Below are positions 51,726 through 60,898 of a stretch of DNA of 64,000 nt, piece after piece. Position numbers and translations under genes: made by a program. This DNA is from CAVPHV01 sp963821095. GTDB lineage: Bacteria; Actinomycetota; Acidimicrobiia; Spongiisociales; UBA5794. The notes under the pieces were generated by a model. It searched no databases, was not told where the DNA came from, and saw only the letters and a list, made by a program, of their open reading frames with translations. The stretch is taken from positions 62,001-126,000 of the forward strand of contig CAWGCJ010000020.1 of assembly GCA_963821095.1 (NCBI GenBank), read 5' to 3'. How positions within the stretch are numbered: position 1 is the first letter of the stretch; the number at the start of each line of letters is the position of its first letter.

Positions 51726-51750
51726 GTGCCGGAGGGCACACCGGGGTGCC
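51726..51750 (+). terminator. Overlapping short hairpins after ispF
   Basis: Two mutually exclusive 5-bp hairpins share GGCAC: one pairs with the upstream GTGCC and one with the downstream GTGCC. A weak terminator for the carD-ispF unit is possible, between convergent genes. Confidence 0.3.
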
Positions 51751-51802
51751 TTACGCAGCCCTGCGAGGCGGTTGGGCCGGGTCTTCTCTGTGCCGGCGTC
51801 TG

Positions 51803-52525
51803 CTACACCAACGCTTCGAGAGTGGTCCTGGGGTCGTTGGTGATGATTGCATCGATTCCGTTTTCGGCCAGGGCGCGAATCCGGCTTGGCCTGTCGACGG
51901 TCCAAGTTCCGACGGCGAGGCCGAGGTCGTGGGCCTCATTGATGATGCCGGCCCCGCCGATGCGGAGCCGCTGGTGATAGGGCAGCACCCATTGGTGGCC
52001 GCAGGCGGCGACCTTGGCCAGCGCCTTGTCGGGATCGGTGCGGTGGTCGAGAAGCTGACCGGTCACGATCCGGTCGTCGAGTACCCGGACTCTGATGACG
52101 GTTTCGGGGTCAAAGGATGACACCACGACCCGGTCGTGGAGGTCGTGTTCGTTTACCCAGGCGACAACTGCGGCGGCCGAGCGCTGCAGCGGGTCGTAGT
52201 CCGGCTGGTTGGCGTCGTTCTTGATTTCGAGGTTGAGCAGCATCTCGGCGGTGGTGGCCAGCATCTCGTCGATGGTGGGGATGTCCGGCAGGGCGGCCCG
52301 CACTTCGTCGAACGAATGCTCAACGAACACCCCAAGGCCCGCTTCGTCCGGTTCGTGGTGAAGCACCAGGACGCCGTCGGCCGTCCGTCTGATATCGGTC
52401 TCGATGCCATCGGCCCCCAGCGCCACGGCAAGCCGGAAAGCTTCCAGCGTGTTGTCGCCCGCATAGGCCGAGGCCCCACGGTGTCCAAGCACGAGCGGTC
52501 TGCCGAGCGCTTCCCTGGCAATCAC
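51803..52525 (-). CDS. Glycerophosphodiester phosphodiesterase
   Basis: 240 residues, GDPD TIM-barrel. It has LGHRGASAYAGDNTLEAF (usual PENT reads GDNT), GIETDIRRTADGVLVLHHE and NLEIKND with the metal ligands in place, and a C-terminal TWTVDRPSRIRALAENGID. It hydrolyses glycerophosphodiesters to glycerol-3-phosphate. No signal peptide, so cytosolic. GTG 52525 has GGAGGAGG 4 nt upstream. It is inserted, on the opposite strand, into the ispF-cysS order. Confidence 0.9.
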   Translation of the reverse strand: MIAREALGRPLVLGHRGASAYAGDNTLEAFRLAVALGADGIETDIRRTADGVLVLHHEPDEAGLGVFVEHSFDEVRAALPDIPTIDEMLATTAEMLLNLEIKNDANQPDYDPLQRSAAAVVAWVNEHDLHDRVVVSSFDPETVIRVRVLDDRIVTGQLLDHRTDPDKALAKVAACGHQWVLPYHQRLRIGGAGIINEAHDLGLAVGTWTVDRPSRIRALAENGIDAIITNDPRTTLEALV

Positions 52526-52591
52526 TCAACCTCCTCCCCGGTGAACTCCAACGGTAGCGGTGGAGGTGAGCGCTGATACCATCCCGGTCTC

Positions 52592-53998
52592 ATGCGCATC
52601 TATAACACGCTGGGACGGACCCACACCGAGTTCGCGACTCGTGACGAAGGCAAGGTCGGGTTCTACATCTGCGGGCCCACCGTCCAGTCGCGTCCCCATG
52701 TCGGTCACGGCCGGGCGGCGGTCGCTTTTGATGTGGTGCGCCGGTACCTGATGTGGCTCGGCTACGAGGTCACGTACGTCCAGAACGTGACGGACGTCGA
52801 TGACAAGATCATCGCGGCAGCGGCGGAGCAGGGCCGCACGGCCGACGAGGTCGCGGTGGACGCCGCCCGGGCGTTCTCGGCCGGCTATCGCAAACTTGGG
52901 GTGTTGCCGCCGACGATCGAACCAAAGGCGACCGAGCACATCCCCCAGATGATCGAGATGATCGAACGTCTGATCGCCACCGACCACGCCTACCCGGCCG
53001 GTGGTGATGTGCTCTTCAGCGTCCGCTCCTTCCCCGACTACGGCAAGCTCTCGGGGCGCAACATCGACGAACTGCAATCCGGCGCCCGAGTTGAGCCGGG
53101 AGAACACAAGCGTGACCCGCTCGACTTTGCTCTCTGGAAGGCGGCGAAGCCCGGTGAACCGAGTTGGGAGTCGCCGTGGGGCCTCGGCCGACCCGGCTGG
53201 CATATCGAGTGCTCGGCAATGTCGCTCGAGTACCTGGGGCTCGGCTTCGACATCCACGCCGGCGGCCACGATCTGGTGTTTCCCCACCATGAGAACGAGA
53301 TTGCCCAAGCCGAAGCGGCGAACGAAGGGGAGACCTTCGCGAAGTACTGGATTCACAATGGCATGGTGAATCTCGGCGGAGAGAAGATGGCCAAATCCAC
53401 CGGTCACATCGTTGATTTGCTCGAGGCGCTCGACACCTACCAGCCGATGGCGATGCGCCTGTTCTATCTGCGCACCCACTACCGCAAGCCGGTCGAGTTC
53501 ACGAAGGCAGCGATGGACGACGCGGCGGCGTCGCTCGAGCGACTCTGGGCGTTCCGGCGCCGAGTACCCGGGCCGATTGAGAGCGTCGCCGATGAGGAGA
53601 CCATGGGCCGATTCCGGGCGGTTCTGGATGACGACTTCGACGTCGCCGGTGGCCTCGGGGTTGTCTTCGACACGGTGCGCGAAGGCAACCGCCTCCTCGA
53701 TTCCGGCGGAAACGCCGGCCCCCTCGTTGCCGCTTACGACGAGATGGTGACCGTGTTCGGGTTGCTCGAGCCCGACAAGGATGTCACCGACGTCAACGAG
53801 CAACTCCATCAAATGGTGGCCGTCGTCGGCGCCACCGAGACTGAGGTCGGCGGTGCCGTTGACGCCTTGATTGAGCGGCGGGAACAAGCACGCGCCACGC
53901 GAGACTGGTCAACCGCCGACTCTATCCGAGATGAACTCGACGAGCTCGGAATCATCATCGAGGACACGCCCGATGGCGCCCGCTGGCATCGGCGATAG
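52592..53998 (+). CDS. cysS: Cysteinyl-tRNA synthetase
   Basis: 468 residues, class I. The HIGH-type motif is HVGHGR in CGPTVQSRPHVGHGRAAV near residues 27-44; the zinc site includes WHIECSAM and HHENE; the KMSKS-type loop reads GEKMAKSTGH. The C-terminal domain ends with RDWSTADSIRDELDELG. Full-length CysS, not the shorter mycothiol ligase MshC. TACCAT ends 9 nt before the ATG. The following rRNA methyltransferase gene starts inside its 3' end. Confidence 0.94.
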   Translation: MRIYNTLGRTHTEFATRDEGKVGFYICGPTVQSRPHVGHGRAAVAFDVVRRYLMWLGYEVTYVQNVTDVDDKIIAAAAEQGRTADEVAVDAARAFSAGYRKLGVLPPTIEPKATEHIPQMIEMIERLIATDHAYPAGGDVLFSVRSFPDYGKLSGRNIDELQSGARVEPGEHKRDPLDFALWKAAKPGEPSWESPWGLGRPGWHIECSAMSLEYLGLGFDIHAGGHDLVFPHHENEIAQAEAANEGETFAKYWIHNGMVNLGGEKMAKSTGHIVDLLEALDTYQPMAMRLFYLRTHYRKPVEFTKAAMDDAAASLERLWAFRRRVPGPIESVADEETMGRFRAVLDDDFDVAGGLGVVFDTVREGNRLLDSGGNAGPLVAAYDEMVTVFGLLEPDKDVTDVNEQLHQMVAVVGATETEVGGAVDALIERREQARATRDWSTADSIRDELDELGIIIEDTPDGARWHRR

Positions 53999-54713
53999 CC
54001 TCGAGGGTATCCACGCCGTTGCTGCCGCCATCGCCGCCGGCCGGGTACGTCAGATGTCGGTGGAACGGCAGCGGTTGCGCCATGCCGATATCGAACAACT
54101 TGTCGCCGCCGCCCGCGGTCGCGGTGTTGCCGTCGATCTCGTCGACGACGTTCGACCCCAGGCGGCCACCAGCGCTCCCCAGGGTGTCGTGGCTCGAGCC
54201 CAGCCGATTCCGCTGCTGACCCTGAATGAGGCGGCAGACGTCGGTGATCCTGCGGCGGTGCTCGTACTCGACCATCTCGAGGATCCCCGCAACGTCGGGG
54301 CCATTGCTCGCTCCGCCCTCGCCGCCGGAGTGGGCGCGATGGTCGTTTCCGGAAGGCGAGCGGCCCCATTGGGTCCGACCGCTTTCAAGACAGCCGCCGG
54401 AGCGCTCGAACACGTTGGTGTCGCCGTCGTCAGTTCGGTGGCGGAGGCCGTTGCCCGTCTCCGCAAGCGGGGCCTCTGGATCGTCGGACTCGACGGCACC
54501 GCCGAACGGTCACTATTCGGGTGTGACCTCCTCACCGACCCGGTCGCCATCGTCGTTGGTGCCGAAGGGGCCGGATTGAGCCAGCTGGTGGGTGACCGCC
54601 TCGACGCCGCAGTACGGATTCCGCTGGCAGATCAGGTTGAGAGCCTCAACGCGTCGGTGGCTGCATCACTCGCCGTTTTTGAGCTGGCACGCCTCCGTGG
54701 CGGGCTCAATTGA
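53973..54713 (+). CDS. rlmB: SpoU/TrmH family 23S rRNA (2'-O) methyltransferase
   Basis: 246 residues. The N-terminal substrate-binding domain (SLEGIHAVAAAIAAGRVRQM) precedes a SPOUT domain with LVLDHLEDPRNVGAIARSA, GAEGAGLSQLV and SLNASVAASLAVFEL. ATG 53973 overlaps cysS by 26 nt; the pair cysS-rlmB is conserved in actinobacteria. The methylated nucleotide is presumed to be G2251-equivalent as in RlmB, by family only. Confidence 0.9.
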   Translation: MAPAGIGDSLEGIHAVAAAIAAGRVRQMSVERQRLRHADIEQLVAAARGRGVAVDLVDDVRPQAATSAPQGVVARAQPIPLLTLNEAADVGDPAAVLVLDHLEDPRNVGAIARSALAAGVGAMVVSGRRAAPLGPTAFKTAAGALEHVGVAVVSSVAEAVARLRKRGLWIVGLDGTAERSLFGCDLLTDPVAIVVGAEGAGLSQLVGDRLDAAVRIPLADQVESLNASVAASLAVFELARLRGGLN

Positions 54714-54731
54714 GTACCCTATGGCCGCATC

Positions 54732-54804
54732 GCCGGGTTAGCTCAGTTGGCAGAGCACCTCTCTTGTAAAGAGGATGTCACCGGTTCGAATCCGGTACCC
54801 GGCT
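54732..54804 (+). tRNA. tRNA-Thr (TGT)
   Basis: Cloverleaf with acceptor GCCGGGT/ACCCGGC, anticodon stem CCTCT/AGAGG around loop CTTGTAA giving anticodon TGT, and T-arm CCGGTTCGAATCCGG. CCA is not encoded. It reads ACA and wobble codons. It lies 18 nt after rlmB. Confidence 0.95.
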
Positions 54805-54856
54805 CTGGTGCCCGCTTCATCTGCGGGAAATCCACCTTTCTGTCGCACCCTGGCTA

Positions 54857-54862
54857 TACGCT
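54857..54862 (+). promoter_or_regulatory. Candidate -10 box, leaderless start of the DUF3263 gene
   Basis: TACGCT ends exactly 6 nt before the ATG at 54869; the overlapping TATACG is an alternative -10 two bases upstream. No ribosome site precedes the ATG. Confidence 0.45.
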
Positions 54863-54868
54863 CCGGGC

Positions 54869-55138
54869 ATGCAGTCGGCATCACATCTCTCAGAACGAGA
54901 CCAGCGAGTCCTGGACTTCGAAGGCGCGTGGTGGCTGTACCCCCAGCCGAAGGACCGGGCGATCACCGAATACCTGGGGATGAGTGCGACGCGCTACTAC
55001 CAGATCTTGCGCCGGTGCGCCGACGACCCCGAAGCTCTCGAGTACGCGCCGCTGACGGTTCGTAGGCTCAAGCACATCCGGAAGCAACGGCTCCGGGGCA
55101 TCATCGAGAGTATCGGCGACAGCGATAGCGCCGGCTGA
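54869..55138 (+). CDS. DUF3263 domain-containing protein
   Basis: 89 residues. The sequence QRVLDFEGAWWLYPQPKDRA followed by YLGMSATRYYQILRRCADDPEAL matches the actinobacterial DUF3263 family, a small predicted helical DNA-binding protein. No role is established. It lies just after tRNA-Thr and 2 nt before the AI-2E transporter gene, with which it is probably transcribed. Confidence 0.85.
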   Translation: MQSASHLSERDQRVLDFEGAWWLYPQPKDRAITEYLGMSATRYYQILRRCADDPEALEYAPLTVRRLKHIRKQRLRGIIESIGDSDSAG

Positions 55139-55140
55139 TC

Positions 55141-56460
55141 GTGACCACCACAAGCGAGCCTCAGGCCGAGCCAGAGCCCGAAGAGACCGGTGTGATCCCC
55201 ATCGTTGGGCGCCCCCGGTCGATCACGCGACTGCTGACTCGCACCGGGATCACGGCCTGGAGCATTGTCGGCATTCTTGTGCTGCTGTGGGCTTTGTTGT
55301 GGTTGCTCTCCCAGTTCCAGGTGCTCCTGGCTCCTGTGGTGCTCGCCACGGTGCTCATCTACGTGCTGAACCCGGTCGTCAGTTTTCTCAAGCATCGTCT
55401 TCACATTCATCGCATCATTGCGACGATCATCGCCTATCTGATCATGATCGGCGCCATCGTCCTCGTCGGGTTCCTGGTCTTGCCCAGTCTTAGCGAGCAG
55501 GCGCAAGAGTTGGCTGCCGAGTTCCCGACGATCTATGAGGACTCCGCCAAGGAGATCGAAGGCATCATGTCCGACTTGGGCTTCGAGACCGACGTTTGGT
55601 CCTACGAGCAGGTCGAGGACTTTCTCAACGATCCCGAGAACCAGGACCAGATCATCTCGGCCGCCCTCGACCGGCTCGGCGCTTTCACCTCCGGCCTGTT
55701 CGAGGCCATCCTCGTGTTCTTCGTTGCGCCGGTGGTTGCCTTCTACGTCCTCATCGATCTCGACCGGATCCGGCGCGAATCGGAAGACCTGATCCCGCCG
55801 CCGCAGAAGGACGAAGTCATCTACGTCTCGCGTCAGCTCGGGTGGGCGGTCGGAGGATTCCTGCGAGGACAAGTGCTCGTGGCGATCATCGTCGGCGTGA
55901 TGATGAGCTTCGGCTATTGGCTCATTGGGCTGCGGTTCTGGCTGATCATCGGGATGGTTTCCGGGTTCCTCAACATCGTCCCCTTCATTGGACCCTGGAT
56001 CGGGGGCTTCATCGGTGTCATCGTCGCCTTGGTGACGGCGGACGTCGGCACTGCGCTATGGGCGGCGCTGGTCGCGCTGATCGTGCAGCAGCTTGACAAC
56101 AACTTCATCAGCCCGACGGTGCTGCGGGCGACGGTTCGCCTCCACCCGGCGATCGTGGTCCTGCTGCTGATTCTGGGTGGAGCCGTCGGCGGCATCTGGG
56201 GGCTGATCCTCGTGGTGCCCGTGGCTGCGTCGTTGAAGATCATCTTCGGCCATCTGTGGCGGACCCGCATTCTCGGACAGTCCTGGCAAGAGGCGACCGA
56301 CGCCATCATCGAAGAGAAACCTCCCGAGCCGCTGCTGGGTCGGATTCGACGCGCCGCAGAGGATGACAAGGCGGATCACCACGACGGTGACGACAATGCG
56401 CCGACGGCTGAGATGGACGCCCCCGATGCCCCACTGCCGGATGCTCTGACGGAGGAGTAG
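55141..56460 (+). CDS. AI-2E family transporter
   Basis: 439 residues, TqsA/PerM family. About eight helices with a large soluble loop between the third and fourth; the family signatures appear as LNIVPFIGPWIGGFIGVIVA and QQLDNNFISPTVLRATVRLHP. An acidic tail of about 45 residues ends the protein. GTG 55141 comes 2 nt after the DUF3263 stop. Members export AI-2 or exchange ions; substrate unknown here. Confidence 0.88.
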   Translation: MTTTSEPQAEPEPEETGVIPIVGRPRSITRLLTRTGITAWSIVGILVLLWALLWLLSQFQVLLAPVVLATVLIYVLNPVVSFLKHRLHIHRIIATIIAYLIMIGAIVLVGFLVLPSLSEQAQELAAEFPTIYEDSAKEIEGIMSDLGFETDVWSYEQVEDFLNDPENQDQIISAALDRLGAFTSGLFEAILVFFVAPVVAFYVLIDLDRIRRESEDLIPPPQKDEVIYVSRQLGWAVGGFLRGQVLVAIIVGVMMSFGYWLIGLRFWLIIGMVSGFLNIVPFIGPWIGGFIGVIVALVTADVGTALWAALVALIVQQLDNNFISPTVLRATVRLHPAIVVLLLILGGAVGGIWGLILVVPVAASLKIIFGHLWRTRILGQSWQEATDAIIEEKPPEPLLGRIRRAAEDDKADHHDGDDNAPTAEMDAPDAPLPDALTEE

Positions 56461-56486
56461 GCCATGCGGCGCCGAGGAGGTCGGTA

Positions 56487-57458
56487 GTGCTCGACTTTGT
56501 ATTGGGAGCCATCCTGGTTGCGTTGGCCGTCCGTGGCTGGTTGCGCGGGTTCGCTCGCGAGGCCATCGGGCTCGCCGTGATCCTTGCGGGGTTGGTCTTC
56601 GCCTTCCGGCTCAGTACCCCCGTTGGGGCGGTCGTGGAAGCGATGTCGGGGGCTTCGCCCGACATCGCCCGGCTGATCGGCGGCGTCATCGTGTTCCTCA
56701 CCATCTCCATCGGCGCCGCGGTCATCTCGTGGATCGTTCATAAGGGGATTCGGATCGTGCCAGGGCTGACAACGCTCAATCGGGCCGCCGGGGCGGGGTT
56801 TGCCATCCTGGCGGGTGTGTTCGTCGCCACGGTGGTGATTTCGCTGCTGGCGGTGCTGCCGGTTCCCGCCGCGTTGGCAGATGAACTCGAAACGTCGAGC
56901 ATCGCAGGCGCTCTCACGGATCCTGAGGGGATGCCCCAGTCGGTACTTGGTGTCGTTTCGGGGGACCGCGTCATCTCAACGGTGATCAGTCTGCAAGACC
57001 TCTTCGGGGAGCGGCGGGTCGTCGGCGACGAAACCCTTGTAGTGCTCCTGCCGCCCGCCCGGCCGGACCAACTTGCCTCCGGTGAGCGGCAGCAGAAGCG
57101 AATGGTCGAACTCGTCAATCGGGAGCGAGTCGCCGAGGGATTGGATCCGGTGGTGGCCTCTGACGGCCTCAACGCCCTCGCAGAGGACTATGCCAGGCAG
57201 ATCTACACAACCGGTCGATTCTCCCATATCGATGTGAACGGATTGAGCCTCGACGACCGTCTTGATGCCGCGGGGGTCCCGACGGTGCGCAGCGGCGAGG
57301 TCTTGGCGCTGGCGATCTCACCGAAGTCGGCGCACGAAGGGATCATGGCCGAGCCGTCTCAGCGGGCCGTTGTGCTCGATCCCGGGTTCCGATCCATCGG
57401 AGTCGGCGCGGTGCGCGGCCCGCTAGGGCTGCTCCTGGTTGAGATCCTGACGGGCTGA
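56487..57458 (+). CDS. CvpA family membrane protein fused to a CAP/SCP domain
   Basis: 323 residues. Residues 1-130 contain four helices of the CvpA colicin-V-production family (LDFVLGAILVALAVRGWLRG). After a linker, residues 205-323 form a CAP domain: RMVELVNRERVAEGLDPV, SHIDVNG, SAHEGIMAEPSQRAVVLDP and FRSIGVGAV, with the two conserved His. The CAP domain is expected outside the cell. The combination suggests a cell-envelope role, possibly peptidoglycan related. It is 26 nt after the transporter gene. Confidence 0.85.
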   Translation: MLDFVLGAILVALAVRGWLRGFAREAIGLAVILAGLVFAFRLSTPVGAVVEAMSGASPDIARLIGGVIVFLTISIGAAVISWIVHKGIRIVPGLTTLNRAAGAGFAILAGVFVATVVISLLAVLPVPAALADELETSSIAGALTDPEGMPQSVLGVVSGDRVISTVISLQDLFGERRVVGDETLVVLLPPARPDQLASGERQQKRMVELVNRERVAEGLDPVVASDGLNALAEDYARQIYTTGRFSHIDVNGLSLDDRLDAAGVPTVRSGEVLALAISPKSAHEGIMAEPSQRAVVLDPGFRSIGVGAVRGPLGLLLVEILTG

Positions 57459-57473
57459 GGGCTGGCAGGTCCT

Positions 57474-58247
57474 CTAGCTGGGGTCGCTGCTGTCCGGGTC
57501 GGCGGCCGCGCTGGCAGCCTGGATCGCTTTGACGGGCTGCTGGTCGGAGCGGCGGCTGAAGTACCACCACACCAGCAGGGCAAAAAGAACGAGCAGCGCG
57601 GCTCCGAAGATCCACCAGGGGAAGCCACCCCCGCCCGTCGTCGAGACGGCGTAGATTTCCACATTGCCACCGGTGAGCGGGAGGGCCCACAGCAGGCGGC
57701 CGTCCGAGAGAGTTCGATCGGCGTTGGACTCTTCGACGGTTCCCGGCATACCCACGATGACATTGACGGAGAAGAACTCGTCGGTCAGCATCGTAGGATC
57801 GAGGCCGAGACCCTCGGCCTGCGAAAGCCCCTCGGTTGCGTCCGGGACCACGATTTCGGCATCGAGTTCCGCACCGTTCTCATCGACCGTCAGGTTGAAC
57901 TTCTCGAACTGGCTGCTGGCGTCGACCGACGCTGAAGCCGAAGCGATCACGGCGTCGAGTTCTTCTGGGCTCTCGAAGGTGAACGTGGTTACGGCGTAGG
58001 TCATGTCGCCCTCAACCCGTTCCGAGGTCTCAGACTCTTCCGGCAGGTCCAGGTCGAAGTTGGAGAGGAAGTCGCCGCTCTCCGCTCCGAAGTTCGCAAA
58101 GATCTCCTGGAGCTCCTCGTCGAGGCCAACCTCAGCCGCATATAGGCCGGAACCGTCCTCTTCGACTTCGACGACGACGTTGACCTCGGCCCGGCATGCG
58201 ACGGCGATCAGCGCAAGAACCACTCCGAGGCGCCAAACCTTGTGCAT
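57474..58247 (-). CDS. LppM-like lipoprotein with C-terminal membrane helix
   Basis: 257 residues. The signal ends with lipobox IAVAC (Cys 20), then VNVVVEVEEDGSGLYAAEVG and a mixed alpha/beta domain, a hydrophobic helix (PWWIFGAALLVLFALLVWWY) and a polar tail. This resembles the actinobacterial LppM/DUF3153 group. ATG 58247 was chosen because GGGAGA lies 5 nt upstream and it gives a correct signal peptide. It converges on the CvpA-CAP gene. Confidence 0.78.
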   Translation of the reverse strand: MHKVWRLGVVLALIAVACRAEVNVVVEVEEDGSGLYAAEVGLDEELQEIFANFGAESGDFLSNFDLDLPEESETSERVEGDMTYAVTTFTFESPEELDAVIASASASVDASSQFEKFNLTVDENGAELDAEIVVPDATEGLSQAEGLGLDPTMLTDEFFSVNVIVGMPGTVEESNADRTLSDGRLLWALPLTGGNVEIYAVSTTGGGGFPWWIFGAALLVLFALLVWWYFSRRSDQQPVKAIQAASAAADPDSSDPS

Positions 58248-58298
58248 GAGATCTCCCAAACCGTGTGACTGACTATGTCGATTGAGGTTAGGAGACTG

Positions 58299-58326
58299 TT
58301 GGACGTTCGCAACCGCGCCGTATCCT
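58299..58326 (+). promoter_or_regulatory. Promoter with leaderless spacing
   Basis: TTGGAC at 58299-58304 and TATCCT at 58321-58326, 16 nt apart, with the ATG exactly 6 nt after the -10. This is the most complete leaderless promoter in the window. Confidence 0.55.
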
Positions 58327-58332
58327 GGCGGC

Positions 58333-59136
58333 ATGCCCGCCGACGATTTCGAGTCAACAGCCCGTGAGTTGCGGAACGCCTTTGTTGCCGCCTACCCGCT
58401 CTATGTCGCCGGGCGACTCGGTGTGTTGGGTTTTGAGGTTCCGCCGGAGATGGCGGCGGCGATCGAAGCGGGACAGGAACAGCTCCGGGCCGATCTGGGC
58501 GAACTCCTCGCTCGGCCTGTTGCCGACCAAGATCGGTCACCGCTCGAAGTGTTCCAATCGGCGTTGCAGGCACCGACTGCTGCGCTTGCTGCGGCTGGGA
58601 TCGACCCTGTCGACCGTGATCCCGTTGCGATGAATGCCCTCCCTGGGGACCTCTACGACCTGGCGCCGGCCTCGTCTCAGGCTCTTGGAGAGGCGGCATT
58701 TCACGCCCATCTGGCCTGGGGGGTTTCTAAAGCGGCGGCGGTTGCCGGGATGGTGCCGGCGACCTCTGGTTCTGTCGACGGCGGGACGACGACCCGTCCC
58801 GCCGTGGTCCTGGTCGGATCAGATGTGACGGATCGTGCCTTCTTTGCAGACGCGGTTTCGGCTCGTGGTCTTGGCCTCGTTCTATGGCGCAACCCCGGGG
58901 CTATCGAGCGGGGGCTTGCTTCGGTGACGCCGGCCGTAGCGTTCGTCGACCTCGCTCACGGTGCAGCCGACGATGCGATCCGGGTCCTGGCTGCGGCAGA
59001 CGTCAGGACGGTGGGGTTCGGCCTGGGCGTCAACGACTTTGCCATGGCGCGCTACGGCCTGCTCGGCGCCGACGAGGTGGTTGAACGGTCACGGCTCTTC
59101 GGCCGCCTCGGCGACTATCTGCCGCGGCAAGCCTGA
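58333..59136 (+). CDS. Hypothetical protein with receiver-like C-terminus
   Basis: 267 residues, no signal or helix. The N-terminal 150 residues are Ala-rich helices (ESTARELRNAFVAAYPLYV). The C-terminal 100 look like an alpha/beta receiver or Rossmann-type fold (PAVVLVGSDVTDRAF, VAFVDLAHGAADDAIRVL, GADEVVERSRLFGRL). I do not recognise a family; key phosphoacceptor residues of a true receiver cannot be assigned. It has its own leaderless promoter. Confidence 0.7.
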   Translation: MPADDFESTARELRNAFVAAYPLYVAGRLGVLGFEVPPEMAAAIEAGQEQLRADLGELLARPVADQDRSPLEVFQSALQAPTAALAAAGIDPVDRDPVAMNALPGDLYDLAPASSQALGEAAFHAHLAWGVSKAAAVAGMVPATSGSVDGGTTTRPAVVLVGSDVTDRAFFADAVSARGLGLVLWRNPGAIERGLASVTPAVAFVDLAHGAADDAIRVLAAADVRTVGFGLGVNDFAMARYGLLGADEVVERSRLFGRLGDYLPRQA

Positions 59137-59155
59137 GAGGCCGGCCGCCCGCTCC

Positions 59156-60760
59156 TCACGGGAGCCGGACGATGACTCCCTCGTCGGGTCGCAACGGAAG
59201 TAACACGTCGACAGGGCCGGTCCGGTCGACTCCGGTGCTGAGTTCGATCGTGCCGGGTTTGTCGAGCGGCAGCACGATCTCCGTCGAGGTGAAGTTCAGC
59301 GCCACCAGGAACCGGTCGTCGTCTTCCCATCGCTCGTAGGCGTAGATGCCTTCGGGGGCGTCGACGGCGCGATACGCTCCGGCGTTGAGCGCAGGTTCGG
59401 CCCGTCGCAGCGCCAGGAGTGAGCGGTACAGGTTCAGCATCGAACCGGGGTCTTCGATTTGGTCGGCCACGTTGTGGCGACCGGAGTCGGCTCCGTAAGG
59501 CAGCCAGGGGGCGACGTCGGCGGCCGAGAACCCAACCCCGGGCTCGTTCGTCCACTGCATGGGGGTGCGGCAGCCGTCACGGCCCTGGCCGGGTACCCGA
59601 ATTCCCCAAGGGTCCTGTTCGTACTCCGAGGGCACCTCCGACTGGGGCATTGCCAGCTCGTCGCCGTAGTACATGGTTGGGGTTCCCCGCACGCTGAGGA
59701 GCAACATTGCCGCCACGCGGGCCCGAAGCGGACCGTACCGGGCGACCAGGCGCACCTCGTCGTGATTGCCGAGCACGAGGTTGGGCCAGGCGCCATCGGG
59801 CAGCGCCGCTTCCATTCCGTCGATCCGGGTACGGAACCCGGAGGCCGACCAGGGGGCCCAGAGCAGCGAGAAGTTGTACGGCATGTGGAGTTCGTCGAGG
59901 TTCTCGCCGTAATAGGTGGCCCACTCGTCCCAGTCCCAGATGTGGATCTCGCCGATCGCAAAGCGGTCGCCGGGGTAGCCATCGAGCACGGCGCGCAGGT
60001 CGCGGAAGACACCGTGGGTATCGGGGTGTCCTTTGTCGTGGACATGCTCCAGGTTGTCGTAGTCGCCACGGTCCCTGACCCCGTCGACCTGAGATTTCGC
60101 CGGCGGGTTGTCCCGCAGTTCGGGGTCCTTCATCACGTAGTGGGCGACGTCGATGCGGATGCCGTCGACGCCCCGGTCCATCCAGAACCGCACGGTGTCG
60201 AACATGGCAGATTTCACTTCGGGATTGCGCCAGTTGAGGTCCGGTTGTTCTGCGAGGAACGAGTGGAGGTAGTACTGGCCGGTCTGCTCGTCCCAGGTCC
60301 AGGCCCCGCCGCCGAAGTTGCTCTGCCAGTTGTTTGGCGGCGACCCATCCGCGTTCGGATCTCGCCACACATACCAGCCCCGCTTCGGGTCATTGCGTGA
60401 GGACCGGGAAGCGAGGAACCACGGGTGCTGGTCGGAGGTGTGGTTGGGGACCCAGTCGATGATCACCCGCAGCCCGCGTTGGTGGGCGGCGCCGAGCAAC
60501 TCGTCGAAGTCGTCGAGGGTCCCGAACATGGGGTGGACGTTGCAGTAGTCGGAGACGTCGTACCCGAAGTCCGCCATCGGCGATGGGTAGAAAGGTGAGA
60601 TCCAAATGGCGTCAACTCCCAGCGTGTCGGCGACATAGTCGAGACGGCTGGTGATCCCGGGGAGGTCACCGATGCCGTTGCCGGTGGTGTCCTGAAAGCT
60701 ACGGGGGTAGATCTGATAGATGACGGAGGTTTGCCACCAGGGGTGTGTGTTGCTGGTCAT
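59156..60760 (-). CDS. Alpha-glucosidase, GH13
   Basis: 534 residues, cytosolic. GH13 motifs in order: DWVPNHTSDQHPWF (region I), GIRIDVAHYVMKD (nucleophile Asp), FAIGEIHIWDWDEW (acid/base Glu) and LVLGNHDEVRL (transition-state Asp). The N-terminus WWQTSVIYQIYPRSFQDTTG is that of oligo-1,6/alpha-glucosidases. It would hydrolyse imported alpha-glucosides and may act with the sugar ABC system at 15-19 kb. A TAGCGT box is 6 nt upstream of the ATG on the minus strand. Confidence 0.92.
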   Translation of the reverse strand: MTSNTHPWWQTSVIYQIYPRSFQDTTGNGIGDLPGITSRLDYVADTLGVDAIWISPFYPSPMADFGYDVSDYCNVHPMFGTLDDFDELLGAAHQRGLRVIIDWVPNHTSDQHPWFLASRSSRNDPKRGWYVWRDPNADGSPPNNWQSNFGGGAWTWDEQTGQYYLHSFLAEQPDLNWRNPEVKSAMFDTVRFWMDRGVDGIRIDVAHYVMKDPELRDNPPAKSQVDGVRDRGDYDNLEHVHDKGHPDTHGVFRDLRAVLDGYPGDRFAIGEIHIWDWDEWATYYGENLDELHMPYNFSLLWAPWSASGFRTRIDGMEAALPDGAWPNLVLGNHDEVRLVARYGPLRARVAAMLLLSVRGTPTMYYGDELAMPQSEVPSEYEQDPWGIRVPGQGRDGCRTPMQWTNEPGVGFSAADVAPWLPYGADSGRHNVADQIEDPGSMLNLYRSLLALRRAEPALNAGAYRAVDAPEGIYAYERWEDDDRFLVALNFTSTEIVLPLDKPGTIELSTGVDRTGPVDVLLPLRPDEGVIVRLP

Positions 60761-60766
60761 CGACGG

Positions 60767-60772
60767 ACGCTA
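60767..60772 (-). promoter_or_regulatory. Candidate -10 box, leaderless start of the alpha-glucosidase gene
   Basis: Minus-strand TAGCGT ends exactly 6 nt before the ATG at 60760; TTCCTT stands 17 nt further upstream as a weak -35. Confidence 0.45.
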
Positions 60773-60898
60773 GTCGTGCCGACACGACGAAGGAACCGGC
60801 GCTTTGTCTGCCTCCGTTGCCGAGCCCTGGGTCTTCCGGCTCTGGCGGTCCTTGGGGTCTAGGGAGATCGTGAGGATCGGCCTTTCGGGAGGTCGCCT

